Assembly: GCF_019426345.1 (NCBI RefSeq)
Contig: NZ_JAHLLW010000015.1
Location: 1 to 36,077, forward strand
Direction of reading: 5' to 3'
Source of the DNA: Marinomonas lutimaris
Lineage (GTDB): Bacteria > Pseudomonadota > Gammaproteobacteria > Pseudomonadales > Marinomonadaceae
DNA length: 36,077 bases
The position numbers and the translations under genes were made by a program. This document shows positions 17,697-26,900 of this stretch, piece by piece. The notes beneath the pieces are model-generated. The model was not told where the DNA came from, ran no database searches, and worked only from the letters and a program-made list of their open reading frames with translations. Every line of letters starts with the position of its first letter. The first letter of the stretch is position 1.

Positions 17697-18992
17697 TTAT
17701 TCAAACTCCCACGCTTCTTGTACTTGCTCTGCTGCTTCTTCAGGAGTGAGCGAGTTACCAACAATACCAACGGAAATGTCGTTCACGACACTACCTACGT
17801 TTGCACCAAATGCTTGATCATAAAACAATTGATGCCAAGTAGAGTTGGCGATGTTTTGTGCAATACGCTTTTTAAATGGGTTTTCAATGGCAGCATCTGC
17901 ACCTTTCACTACGGGAATAATCATATTGATTTTGGCTAGGTGCTTTTGCATGTCGATATTAGAAAAATACTTTAACCATTGAACGGATTCAGGGCTTGCT
18001 TCAGAGGTAAGTACCCAACCAGCAATGCCTCCCAGCGTGTCGGTTGCTTTGCCTTTACCATCTTTTAAGGCGGGGAAGTTCATCCAGCCTAAATTGTTAT
18101 CGCCCACGCCTTTGCCTGTAATAGACTGTTGAGCTTGGAATAAGTAGTTCCAATCTCCCATTAGCTGCATAGCGGCTTTGCCATCACCAAAGTTACCAGA
18201 GGAATCACCAAAAGAAGCGGCTAAAAAACCTGGTTGGAAAGGTTTTAAATCGGCTAAACGTTTTAGCTCTTCCCCCGCTTTGACGAAGTCTTCGCCTGCA
18301 AAGCCATCGCCTTTTTTGTCGATGGCATCTTGAATGCCTTGTTGGCCAGCTTGGCGCATAGTCAGCAGTGCCCAATAAAACTGCACGGGCCATTTATCAC
18401 CACCTGCTGTTGTGATCGCTGTAATGCCTGCCGCTTGGAATTTTTTGATTGCGCCTAGGAAGTCATCCCAAGTAACGATTTTATCGGCATCGACACCTGC
18501 TTTTTGGAATAAGCTTTTGTTGTACCAAAAGCCGACTTGGCTAACCATGTAAGGAAGGCCGTACTGTTTTCCTTTGTAATTAAACGCATTAAAGCTGGCT
18601 TCTGAGAACCTAGGTTTAATGTCTTTCATTTCTTTGGTGACATCTTTCAATAATCCCGCATCAACGCGAGTTTGAAAGTTTCCGCCACCCCAACTGTAGA
18701 AAATGTCAGGACGCTGATCGGATTGAAGAAGTGTTGGCAGCTTCTGTTTGAAGGCCTCGTTTTCTAAATATTCCAATTTGACATGTTGACCTGGATTGGC
18801 TTTTTCATAGTCATTTGCCACTTGCTGCCAAATGGCGACGACTTTCGGATCAGCTTCAAGGTGAAGCATACGGATCGTGGTGTCAGCCCAAGAGAATGAA
18901 GAGGTTAAAGATGCCGCGATGGCGACTGGGTAAAAGATTTTTTTCCAGTTACTTTTAAGATCATGAGTCTTGTTGTTATTTTGGTAACACAT
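17697..18992 (-). CDS. Extracellular sugar-binding protein of the ABC importer (family 1 SBP)
   Basis: The periplasmic receptor of the importer and first gene of its operon. The 431-residue protein has a Sec signal peptide with a long positively charged n-region and probable cleavage after SFSWA (near residue 36). The mature part matches family-1 carbohydrate-binding proteins (YEKANPGQHVKLEYLENEAFKQKL, PDIFYSWGGGN, AAMQLMGDWNYLFQAQ). It is divergent from the GH3 glycosidase across a 633-bp promoter region, so the imported ligand is probably a beta-linked oligosaccharide that the GH3 enzyme hydrolyses inside the cell. AAGGA precedes the ATG. Confidence 0.95.
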   Translation of the reverse strand: MCYQNNNKTHDLKSNWKKIFYPVAIAASLTSSFSWADTTIRMLHLEADPKVVAIWQQVANDYEKANPGQHVKLEYLENEAFKQKLPTLLQSDQRPDIFYSWGGGNFQTRVDAGLLKDVTKEMKDIKPRFSEASFNAFNYKGKQYGLPYMVSQVGFWYNKSLFQKAGVDADKIVTWDDFLGAIKKFQAAGITAITTAGGDKWPVQFYWALLTMRQAGQQGIQDAIDKKGDGFAGEDFVKAGEELKRLADLKPFQPGFLAASFGDSSGNFGDGKAAMQLMGDWNYLFQAQQSITGKGVGDNNLGWMNFPALKDGKGKATDTLGGIAGWVLTSEASPESVQWLKYFSNIDMQKHLAKINMIIPVVKGADAAIENPFKKRIAQNIANSTWHQLFYDQAFGANVGSVVNDISVGIVGNSLTPEEAAEQVQEAWEFE

Positions 18993-19126
18993 AAAGAACG
19001 TCCTTTTTTATTATAAATGTGATCGTGCTTTTCTTATATTTTAAAACAAATTGTTAGTAATGTTTTGGTTGAATAATCAATGATCTTATATTCATCTTAA
19101 AATATTTTTAAATTCAGTTTATTAAG

Positions 19127-19140
19127 TCGTTTTTAAACGA
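19127..19140. promoter_or_regulatory. Candidate operator 1 (TCGTTTTTAAACGA)
   Basis: Near-palindrome TCGTTTTTAAACGA, 135 bp upstream of the binding-protein start. It matches the site at 19375-19388 at 12 of 14 positions. A LacI-type or similar sugar regulator binding both would be the simplest reading, but no such regulator gene is in the window. Confidence 0.35.
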
Positions 19141-19374
19141 TTTGATCATGACATTCATTCCGCACAAGATTTTAATGGCTTGATCATTGCTGTATATCCT
19201 TCTTTGCTCAATTATGAAATTTGATAATCAAGTTCATTTATTTGCTTGTTGAGCTTTATATCTTATAAAAACTCGTTTTAGATAATGATCTATTTTTATT
19301 TAAGTTTATGATTTTTATCGTTTTTATTTTTCTTGGTTACGATGGTGGCTTGCTGTAGAAGCTTGATTTGAGGA

Positions 19375-19388
19375 TCGTTTTAAAGCGA
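19375..19388. promoter_or_regulatory. Candidate operator 2 (TCGTTTTAAAGCGA)
   Basis: Second copy of the 14-bp semi-palindrome, here within ATCGTTTTAAAGCGAT, 238 bp before the GH3 start. Two related sites about 250 bp apart in one divergent promoter would permit looping between them. Assignment rests on the similarity alone. Confidence 0.35.
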
Positions 19389-19625
19389 TGACGTTTGAAG
19401 ACCTAGCCTGACGTGTTCATGTGAAATATCGTAGCGGATTTGAGATATTACATAATATTAATTTGGATGGTCTTGTGGGAAAAAGTCTAATTAACCTAGT
19501 AATTAACTGCTAGCTATAGAGTACCATCTATAGAATGAGAAAGAGCAGCGCTTGGCTCTATAAAGTAGCGTTATGATTATAAATATAAATAGATTTCATG
19601 TTTTGCTTATTAAGGTATTCGTTAT

Positions 19626-21992
19626 ATGGAAGTTTATAAAAACTCAAGTTTCACCGTGCAGCAGCGAATGGATGATTTGCTAGCGCGCATGACGTTAGAA
19701 GAAAAAATTGCTCAGCTTGGCGCACAATGGTTGATCCTAGCGCCAGATGGAAACCATCAAGACCGCGATTTTGAGATGGGTGCTCAAGGGGAGCGTAAAC
19801 CCATTCAAGATCGTCTAAAACATGGTTTAGGCCAAATTACTCGTCCGTTGGGTACACAAGTCATTAACCCCAATGATGGCGTCAAAGCGTTAAATCAATT
19901 GCAAAAGTATCTCGTCGAAGAAACACGCTTGGGTATTCCCGCTATGTCACACGAAGAGTGTTTAGTGGGGCTGATGGCGAAAGGCTCGACTCTGTTTCCT
20001 TCCTCCCTTAACTATGGCCACACTTGGAATCCACAACTTATTTATCAGGTAGCGCAAGTGATTGGTGAGCAGACTCGTCTGGTCGGAGCTCATCACGGGT
20101 TAGCGCCAGTTCTCGATGTATCTCGAGATGTGCGCTGGGGCAGAACAGAGGAAACGCTTGGTGAAGATCCTTATCATGTTGGTGTGTTAGCGACAGAGTA
20201 CGTTAAAGGTCTACAAGGCGAAAAGCGCGACCTTCTTGCTACGTTAAAACATTATGTCGGTCATTCTTTTAGCGAAGGCGCACGTAACCATGCTCCTGTA
20301 CATTTGGGTTTTAAAGAACTAAACGACACCTTTCTGCTGCCTTTTGAAATGGCGGTAAAACTTGGCAAAGCAGGTTCGTTGATGCCGGCATATCACGATA
20401 TAGATAATGAGGCTTGCCATGCCTCATACCATTTATTAACCGAAGTGCTGCGTAATCAATGGGGCTTTGATGGCTTGATTGTGGCGGATTATGGTGGTGT
20501 TGAGTTATTGGCGAGTCATCATGGCATTGCGGCGGATAACGCGGAAGCGGCGGCATTGGCGTTCAATGCAGGATTAGACATTGAATTGCCAGATGATGCT
20601 TGTTCCAGTCAGTTAACCTCAGCACTGCAAAGAGGGCTGATTGATGAGCATAAAATCGATGAGATAGTCGCTCGAATCTTGAAAGTAAAATTTGAAATGG
20701 GTTTGTTTGAGCATCCATATTGCGATGAGTCTCCCATTGAACTGCAAAGTGAAAAAGCCACAGAGCTTGCCTATCAAGTCGCTTTACAATCGGTCGTCAT
20801 GTTAGAAAACAACGCTGGCTTACCTTTAAATAGCCAACAAAAAATTGCCGTCATCGGCCCAACAGCGAATGACCAATTAGCCTTGCTTGGTGGTTATAGT
20901 TTTCCGGTGCATCTCATTTTGAGCAGCGTAGATGACAGTAGTAAGGTGTGCTCGACTATTTTAGAAGCGCTGCAGAATGAATTTCCGCAAGTTCTATACA
21001 GCAAAGGTTGCGATATTTTAACGGAGCGTCATAGCAACGCTCCGGTGTTTCCTGGTGATGTCGATTTGGCGATGAATCAAACCATGACATCGCCCGTGTC
21101 TAAAGATACCAGCCAAATCCAACAAGCGATTGAAATGATCGAGCAGGCGGATGCGGCGATTGTTTGTGTGGGGGATCTTGCTGGTTTGTTCCAGACAGGA
21201 ACTGTGGGCGAAGGCTCTGATACCGACAGTTTAGATTTGCCGGGCGTGCAACAGCAGTTAATTGACGAAGCGATTGCCACAGGTAAACCAGTGATTATTT
21301 TAGTGACTGGTGGAAGGCCATACAACTTAAATGGTGCAGAAGAAAAAGCCGCTGCGGTGTTATTCGGTTGGGCTCCGGGACAAGAGGGTGCAAGGGCGAT
21401 TGCGGATATTATTGTCGGTAAACAGTCGCCATCTGGACGATTAACATTATCGATTCCTAAAAATGCTGGCGCAGTACCTTATTTTTATAACCATAAACTT
21501 AAAAGTGGTGGAACGCCCATCGCCTATCATTTTGGATCGAAATATAACTTTGGCTACGGCCTGACGTATACGGAGTTTGCCTATAAAAATATGCAGATTG
21601 AAAACCAGCAAGTATCGATTGAAAATGGCGTGATCAGGGTGACAGTTGAGCTTGAAAATATTGGCAATCGATCTGGCTGTGAGGTAGTTCAACTTTATGT
21701 GAAAGATAAGTTGTGTTCTTTGGTTCGGCCGATTCGTGAATTAAAAGGCTTTCAACGGGTTGATTTGCCTGCTGGCGCTTCCACTACTGTCGTATTTGAG
21801 CTACCTGTCGATATGCTGAACTTTACCAATTCAGCTCATCAAAGGATGGTTGAATCAGGTGAGTTCGATATTATGATAGGTAAATCTGCCACCAATATCT
21901 TATTCACAAAAACAGTAGACGTGATTGGAACTAATAAAGTGTTGCCGCAATACTGGAATATGATTTGTCATTCCTACTATAAGCGACATTAA
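19626..21992 (+). CDS. Glycoside hydrolase family 3 (beta-glucosidase/beta-xylosidase type), cytoplasmic
   Basis: A retaining exo-acting glycosidase of 788 residues. It has the N-terminal TIM barrel (opening QQRMDDLLARMTLEEKIAQL), the alpha/beta sandwich domain and a C-terminal fibronectin III-like domain (about 650-760). The nucleophile is D288 in GLIVADYGG, in place of the more usual SDW. The likely acid/base is E529 in VGEGSDTDSLDLPG. There is no signal peptide, so hydrolysis takes place in the cytoplasm on sugars brought in by the divergent ABC importer. Glucosidase versus xylosidase specificity cannot be decided from sequence alone; the Y after the nucleophile and the short loops leave both open. 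The ATG at 19626 has AAGG at a long spacing. Confidence 0.93.
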   Translation: MEVYKNSSFTVQQRMDDLLARMTLEEKIAQLGAQWLILAPDGNHQDRDFEMGAQGERKPIQDRLKHGLGQITRPLGTQVINPNDGVKALNQLQKYLVEETRLGIPAMSHEECLVGLMAKGSTLFPSSLNYGHTWNPQLIYQVAQVIGEQTRLVGAHHGLAPVLDVSRDVRWGRTEETLGEDPYHVGVLATEYVKGLQGEKRDLLATLKHYVGHSFSEGARNHAPVHLGFKELNDTFLLPFEMAVKLGKAGSLMPAYHDIDNEACHASYHLLTEVLRNQWGFDGLIVADYGGVELLASHHGIAADNAEAAALAFNAGLDIELPDDACSSQLTSALQRGLIDEHKIDEIVARILKVKFEMGLFEHPYCDESPIELQSEKATELAYQVALQSVVMLENNAGLPLNSQQKIAVIGPTANDQLALLGGYSFPVHLILSSVDDSSKVCSTILEALQNEFPQVLYSKGCDILTERHSNAPVFPGDVDLAMNQTMTSPVSKDTSQIQQAIEMIEQADAAIVCVGDLAGLFQTGTVGEGSDTDSLDLPGVQQQLIDEAIATGKPVIILVTGGRPYNLNGAEEKAAAVLFGWAPGQEGARAIADIIVGKQSPSGRLTLSIPKNAGAVPYFYNHKLKSGGTPIAYHFGSKYNFGYGLTYTEFAYKNMQIENQQVSIENGVIRVTVELENIGNRSGCEVVQLYVKDKLCSLVRPIRELKGFQRVDLPAGASTTVVFELPVDMLNFTNSAHQRMVESGEFDIMIGKSATNILFTKTVDVIGTNKVLPQYWNMICHSYYKRH

Positions 21993-22005
21993 TTACTTCA
22001 TAAAA

Positions 22006-22044
22006 ACCTATGTAAGGCACACAGTGTGCGTGCCTTACATAGGT
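22006..22044. repeat. Perfect 15-bp inverted repeat (palindromic element)
   Basis: ACCTATGTAAGGCAC at 22006-22020 is the exact reverse complement of GTGCCTTACATAGGT at 22030-22044, with a 9-nt loop. On the minus strand the stem is followed by TTTTTA, on the plus strand by no T-run. It may act as a terminator for the GH3 gene, or be one copy of a dispersed palindromic repeat; the last bases of the window (ATGTAGGGCACG) resemble its left arm. Confidence 0.7.
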
Positions 22045-22099
22045 AACTGTTTATCGTTCTCTCTATAGTTTTCAGCTGCTTACGCCAATATATCATTTT

Positions 22100-22126
22100 G
22101 AAAAAGGGCAAATTTTTTGCTTTTTC
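22100..22126 (+). terminator. A/T-rich terminator-like hairpin after GH3
   Basis: GAAAAAG...GCAAA pairs with TTTGC...TTTTTC, with two unpaired G on one arm, followed by TCTCT. The T-rich 3' arm makes it a plausible terminator of the GH3 transcript, but the stem is A/T rich and imperfect. Confidence 0.3.
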
Positions 22127-22253
22127 TCTATCCTTTATAACGCCATATCCAAAGCCGTCATCCTCTCTGTCGTAAATTGTCATTCGCTGGACGCTTCCAA
22201 GCATTAGGGTAGAAATCTTTATCTCTATTATCACGGTGAACGCTTAATCTACG

Positions 22254-22286
22254 GCGTCTTGGCAGACTAAGACGCTGCAACCTTTT
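22254..22286 (+). promoter_or_regulatory. Leader hairpin followed by T-run upstream of soxB
   Basis: GCGTCTT (22254-22260) pairs perfectly with AAGACGC (22269-22275) around an 8-nt loop, and TTTTTT follows after a 7-nt gap, about 55 bp before the soxB start. It could be an attenuator if the promoter is upstream, or simply a late terminator. Confidence 0.3.
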
Positions 22287-22300
22287 TTAAACACACCACG

Positions 22301-22320
22301 ATAATCGTTGAAGCGATTAT
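22301..22320. promoter_or_regulatory. Palindromic operator candidate upstream of soxB
   Basis: ATAATCG-TTGAAG-CGATTAT: 7-bp perfect arms separated by six bases, ending 20 bp before the soxB ATG and 5 bp before its ribosome site. The position suits repression of the sarcosine oxidase operon by a dimeric regulator. No regulator gene is adjacent. Confidence 0.4.
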
Positions 22321-22340
22321 TTATCTAAGGAGCTGATCTG

Positions 22341-23594
22341 ATGCAGCATTATTCCGGCTTTGGGTTGTTAAAGCACAGTTTTAGCCATCACGAGAATTGG
22401 CAGCGGGTGTGGCGTAATCCAACCCCGAAAAAGAAATACGATGTGATCATCGTCGGTGGCGGCGGCCACGGTTTGGCGACGGCGTATTACTTGGCGAAAG
22501 AGTTTGGTGTCACCAATGTCGCAGTGATTGAAAAAGGCTTTCTTGGTGGTGGTAACACAGCTCGAAATACCACAATCGTTCGTTCTAATTATCTGTGGGA
22601 CGAAGCGGCTCATTTGTATGAACACGCGATGAAGTTATGGGAAGGTCTGTCACAGGATTTGAACTACAACGTGATGTTTTCTCAGCGTGGCTGTTTGAAC
22701 CTTGGTCATACTTTGCAAGACATGCGCGATATTGAACGTCGCGTGAATGCCAATCGATTAAACGGTATTGATGGCGAAGTATTAGACGCGAAACAAGTGC
22801 AAGAAATTGTGCCTGTATTGGATTGTTCTGATCGTGCGCGTTATCCCGTTATGGGGGCGTCTTGGCAACCACGTGCAGGTGTTGCTCGTCACGATGCCGT
22901 TGCTTGGGGGTTTGCCCGTGGCGCTGATGCTCATGGTGTGGATCTGATCCAACAAACAGAAGTTGAAGATTTGATCATTGAAGATGGAACTGTTGTTGGT
23001 GTGCGTACTGCCCGTTACGGCGAGATTCGTGCCGATCGTGTAGGTTGCGTGGTGGCTGGTAATTCCAGTGTATTGGCGAAGATGGGTGGCTTCGAGCTGC
23101 CATTAGAGTCTCATCCTTTACAAGCTCTAGTATCCGAACCAATTAAACCAATTCTAGATACGGTTGTTATGTCTAACCAAGTACACGGTTACGCGTCGCA
23201 ATCTGACAAAGGGGATTTGGTAATCGGCGCTGGTATAGATGGCTACAACGGCTACGGTCAGCGTGGTTCTTATTCCACTATCGAGCATACGATTCAGGCA
23301 ATTGTGGAAATGTTCCCAGTCTTTAGCCGTGTGCGTATGAATCGTCAGTGGGGCGGTATTGTTGATACCTGTCCAGATGCTTGTCCGATTATCAGTGAAA
23401 CACCAGTGAAGAATTTGTATTTTAACTGTGGTTGGGGAACGGGCGGTTTTAAAGCGACACCAGGCTCAGGTCATGTGTTTGCTGCGTCTTTGGCGAAGGG
23501 TGAAATGCATCCGTTGGCAAAACCTTTTTCTATGTTCCGTTTCCATAACGGCGCCCTTGTAGATGAACACGGCGCGGCTGGCGTAGCACACTAA
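22341..23594 (+). CDS. soxB: Sarcosine oxidase beta subunit
   Basis: Catalytic flavoprotein subunit of heterotetrameric sarcosine oxidase, which converts sarcosine, tetrahydrofolate and O2 to glycine, 5,10-methylene-THF and H2O2 in the cytoplasm. The 417-residue length is normal. The N-terminal dinucleotide fold is [18 protein letters not shown] (GGGGHG at 39-44), and the covalent FMN histidine is H184 in [12 protein letters not shown]. The C-terminal [16 protein letters not shown] segment is also typical. TAAGGAG precedes the ATG. First gene of soxBDAG; no glyA precedes it here, unlike the arrangement in many other bacteria. Confidence 0.97.
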   Translation: MQHYSGFGLLKHSFSHHENWQRVWRNPTPKKKYDVIIVGGGGHGLATAYYLAKEFGVTNVAVIEKGFLGGGNTARNTTIVRSNYLWDEAAHLYEHAMKLWEGLSQDLNYNVMFSQRGCLNLGHTLQDMRDIERRVNANRLNGIDGEVLDAKQVQEIVPVLDCSDRARYPVMGASWQPRAGVARHDAVAWGFARGADAHGVDLIQQTEVEDLIIEDGTVVGVRTARYGEIRADRVGCVVAGNSSVLAKMGGFELPLESHPLQALVSEPIKPILDTVVMSNQVHGYASQSDKGDLVIGAGIDGYNGYGQRGSYSTIEHTIQAIVEMFPVFSRVRMNRQWGGIVDTCPDACPIISETPVKNLYFNCGWGTGGFKATPGSGHVFAASLAKGEMHPLAKPFSMFRFHNGALVDEHGAAGVAH

Positions 23595-23626
23595 ACGGGC
23601 TAATACCGAATAAGGAGAGAGTTACC

Positions 23627-23920
23627 ATGTTTCATATTTATTGCCCGCATTGTTGCGAATACCGTGAGGAAGAAGAGTTCCACGCGGCAGGACAGTCGCA
23701 TATAGCACGACCACTAGATCCAGATGCCTGCACGGATAAGGAATGGGGTGAATACATGTATTTCCGTGCTAACCCGCGAGGAATACATCACGAGCTTTGG
23801 GTGCATGCGGCAGGTTGTCGTAAATTTTTTAACATCACTCGTAATACCCAAACTTACGAAATCAAAGAAGTCTACAAGGTGGGCGAAAAACCATCAGTTG
23901 TAGCCGACGAAGCGAAATAG
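23627..23920 (+). CDS. soxD: Sarcosine oxidase delta subunit
   Basis: Small zinc-binding structural subunit (97 aa) of heterotetrameric sarcosine oxidase. The expected ligands are visible: C6 and C9 in CPHC, H60 and C64 in WVHAAGC, together with the conserved HIARP and RANPRGIHHELW segments. It lies 32 bp after soxB and 12 bp before soxA, with AAGGAGAG before its ATG. Confidence 0.97.
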   Translation: MFHIYCPHCCEYREEEEFHAAGQSHIARPLDPDACTDKEWGEYMYFRANPRGIHHELWVHAAGCRKFFNITRNTQTYEIKEVYKVGEKPSVVADEAK

Positions 23921-23932
23921 AGGCGGGATAAC

Positions 23933-26900
23933 ATGACACAAGATTTGAGTAAGCAGTCTAATCGTCTTCAAGAAGGCGGACGTATTGATCGCTCTAAGCC
24001 GCTAACTTTCACCTACAATGGCAAACAATATAAAGGCTTTGACGGTGATACGCTGGCGTCCGCTTTGTTGGCGAATGGTGTTGATATTATCGGCCGGAGT
24101 TTTAAATACAGCCGTCCGCGTGGCATTGTTGCCGCTGGTGCTGAAGAGCCAAATGCGATCATGCAAATTGGTTCTACTGAGGCGACGCAAATTCCAAACG
24201 TGCGAGCGACTCAACAGTCTTTGTATGCTGGTCTGGTGGCTAGCAGCACCAATGGTTGGCCGAATGTTGAAATGGATTTGATGGGGTTAGTGGGGAAAAT
24301 TGGTGGGAAAATGATGCCGCCAGGTTTTTACTACAAAACCTTCATGTACCCAAAATCCATGTGGGAAACGTACGAGTCTTATATTCGTAAAGCAGCAGGT
24401 CTTGGTCGCGCACCAAAAGAAAATGATCCAGACATCTACGACAAGATGAACCAACATTGTGATCTCTTAATCGTGGGTGCTGGTCCAGCTGGTTTAATGG
24501 CCGCATTGACAGCGGCTCGCTCTGGCGCTCGAGTGATTATTGCTGATGAGCAAAGTGAGTTTGGTGGTAGCTTGTTAAGCAGCAAAGAAATGCTTAACGG
24601 TAAGCCTGCGGCAGAATGGGTCAAGGACGTGGTTCAAGAGTTGTCTGGTTTTGATGATGTATTGATGCTGCCTAATTCTCAGGTGAATGGTTATCACGAT
24701 CATAACTTCTTAACCATTCAGCAGCATTGTACGGACCAGTTTGCAGACCGTGCGCCGAATGGTCAAATTGCTCAGCGTTTGCATCGTGTACGAGCGAAAT
24801 GGGTTGTGTTAGCGACCGGTGCTCATGAGCGTCCTTTGGTTTATGGTAACAATGATGTGCCTGGTTGCATGGTCGCTAATGCTGTGTCGACTTACATCAA
24901 TCGTTACGGCGTGGCTCCTGGTAAAGATCTAGTACTAATGACCTCCAATGACAACGCTTACCGCGCAGCGTTAGATTGGCATGATGCTGGTCGCAATGTG
25001 GTGGCGATTGTTGATTCTCGTAAGAATCCTCAAGGTACCTTTGTGGATGCAGCACGTGACCGTGGTATCAGTATCATTGTTGGTTCTGGTGTCATTGAAG
25101 CACATGGCAGCAAGCGCGTATCGGGTGTATCTATTGCACCATTGAACGATGCAGGCGATGCGGTTGTCGGTCCTATCATTAAGATGGCGGCTGATACTGT
25201 TGCAACCTCTGGAGGATGGAGTCCAGTGATTCATTTGTCTTGCCATACTGGTGCCCGTCCAGTGTGGAATGATGAAATTTTAGGTTTTACGCCAGGTGCT
25301 ACCTATCAGAAGCAATTAACTGCAGGTGCGATTAATGGTGCGTTTTCTACCGCACAAGCTTTGTCTGAAGGTGTGAAAGTTGCATCTGATGCCTTGTCTC
25401 AGTTGGGATTAGCTAAATCAGACGTGGCATTGCCAGAAACTGAAGTCGTCGAAGAGGGCAAAGCCATGGCTTTGTTCCATATTCCACATACAAAACCAAC
25501 ATCAAAAGCGCCTAAGCAGTTTGTCGATTATCAAAATGATGTCACAGCAGCAGGTATTGAATTAGCGTGTCGTGAAGGTTTTGAGTCTATCGAGCACGTT
25601 AAGCGTTATACCGCCATGGGCTTTGGTACGGATCAAGGTAAGTTGGGTAACATCAATGGTATGGCGATTGCGGCAAAAATGCTCAATCAAACGATACCTC
25701 AAACAGGTACGACTATTTTCCGTCCTAACTACACACCAGTTACTTTCGGTGCGATTGCAGGACGCGATTGCGGTGAGTTGTTCGACCCAGAACGCTATAC
25801 GGCAATGCATGCTTGGCATGTTGAGCACGGCGCGAAGTTTGAAGATGTGGGTCAATGGAAGCGTGCTTGGTATTACCCTAAAGGCAACGAGACGATGCAA
25901 CAAGCATTGGATCGTGAATGTTTAGCGACTCGTAAGTCTGTAGGGATATTGGATGCCTCTACACTGGGTAAAATTGATATCCAAGGTAAAGATGCTCGTG
26001 AATTCCTTGGTCGTGTTTACACCAATGCGTGGGCGAAATTACCAGTAGGTAAATGTCGTTATGGCTTGATGTGTGGCGAAGACGGCATGGTATTTGATGA
26101 CGGTGTGACATCTTGTTTGGCGGAAAATCATTTCTTAATGACTACCACGTCTGGCGGTGCTGCACGCGTTCTGTCTTGGTTAGAAATTTATCATCAAACT
26201 GAATGGCCTGAATTGGAAGTGTATTTCAATAGTGTGACGGACCATTGGTCAACCATGACAATTTCTGGCCCGAATAGCCGTAAGTTGTTAGAAAAACTGA
26301 CGGATTATGATGTGTCAAAAGAAAATATGGCCTTCATGGATTGGAAGCCTATGACGGTTGCTGGCGTACCAGCCCGTGTGTTCCGTATTTCCTTTACTGG
26401 TGAGTTATCTTTTGAGATTAACGTACAAGCCAACTATGGCTTACATGTTTGGAAGGCACTATTTGAACATGGTGAAGAATTTAATTTAACACCATATGGC
26501 ACGGAAACTATGCACATCTTACGTGCAGAAAAAGGCTTTATCATTGCAGGTCAAGACACTGATGGTTCCGTACATCCTTTTGATCTAGGCATGTCATGGG
26601 CTGTCTCTATGCAAAAACCATTTAGCTTTATCGGTAAGCGCGGTATGCAGCGTGAAGACTGTGTTCGTGAGAATCGAAAACAGCTTGTTGGCTTGAAAAC
26701 GATAGACCCTAAAGCAGTATTACCAGAAGGTGCGCAAGGTGTACTTGATCCGAAGGCGCCAGTTCCAATGCCAATGGTTGGTCATGTGACATCAAGTTAC
26801 TGGAGCGCGAACTTGAATCGTTCTGTGGCAATGGGTTTTGTAAAAGGTGGCTTAAATAAAATGGGTGAGAGAGTCTTTTATCCATTGGCAGATGGCCGTG

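Larger units (their letters stand above)
18993..19625. promoter_or_regulatory. Divergent promoter region of the sugar importer and GH3 genes
   Basis: 633 bp of very AT-rich sequence without a credible gene. It must contain promoters for the importer operon (minus) and the GH3 gene (plus). Two related semi-palindromic sites (19127-19140 and 19375-19388) are the only operator-like structures noticed. The length is generous for two promoters, but no small gene or RNA could be supported. Confidence 0.5.
21993..22340. promoter_or_regulatory. Intergenic region between GH3 and soxB
   Basis: 348 bp without a credible gene. It contains, in order: a 15-bp palindromic stem (22006-22044), an A/T-rich terminator-like hairpin (22100-22126), a small GC-rich hairpin followed by a T-run (22254-22286), a 20-bp palindrome (22301-22320) and the soxB ribosome site TAAGGAG (22326-22332). 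It therefore holds the end of the GH3 transcript and the sox promoter/leader. It does not match the tetrahydrofolate or glycine riboswitch patterns that I know. Confidence 0.6.

Noticed and set aside
20311..20556. Antisense frames within GH3, sox, dld and M32 genes.
   Set aside because: They are shadows of well supported genes, without ribosome sites or recognisable domains.
21998..22234. 78-codon minus-strand frame between GH3 and soxB.
   Set aside because: Its C-terminus is encoded by the 15-bp palindrome, it matches no family I know, and the region is better explained by terminators and promoter elements.
22045..22340. Possible tetrahydrofolate or glycine riboswitch ahead of soxB.
   Set aside because: The consensus core elements of those classes were not found; only simple hairpins are present.
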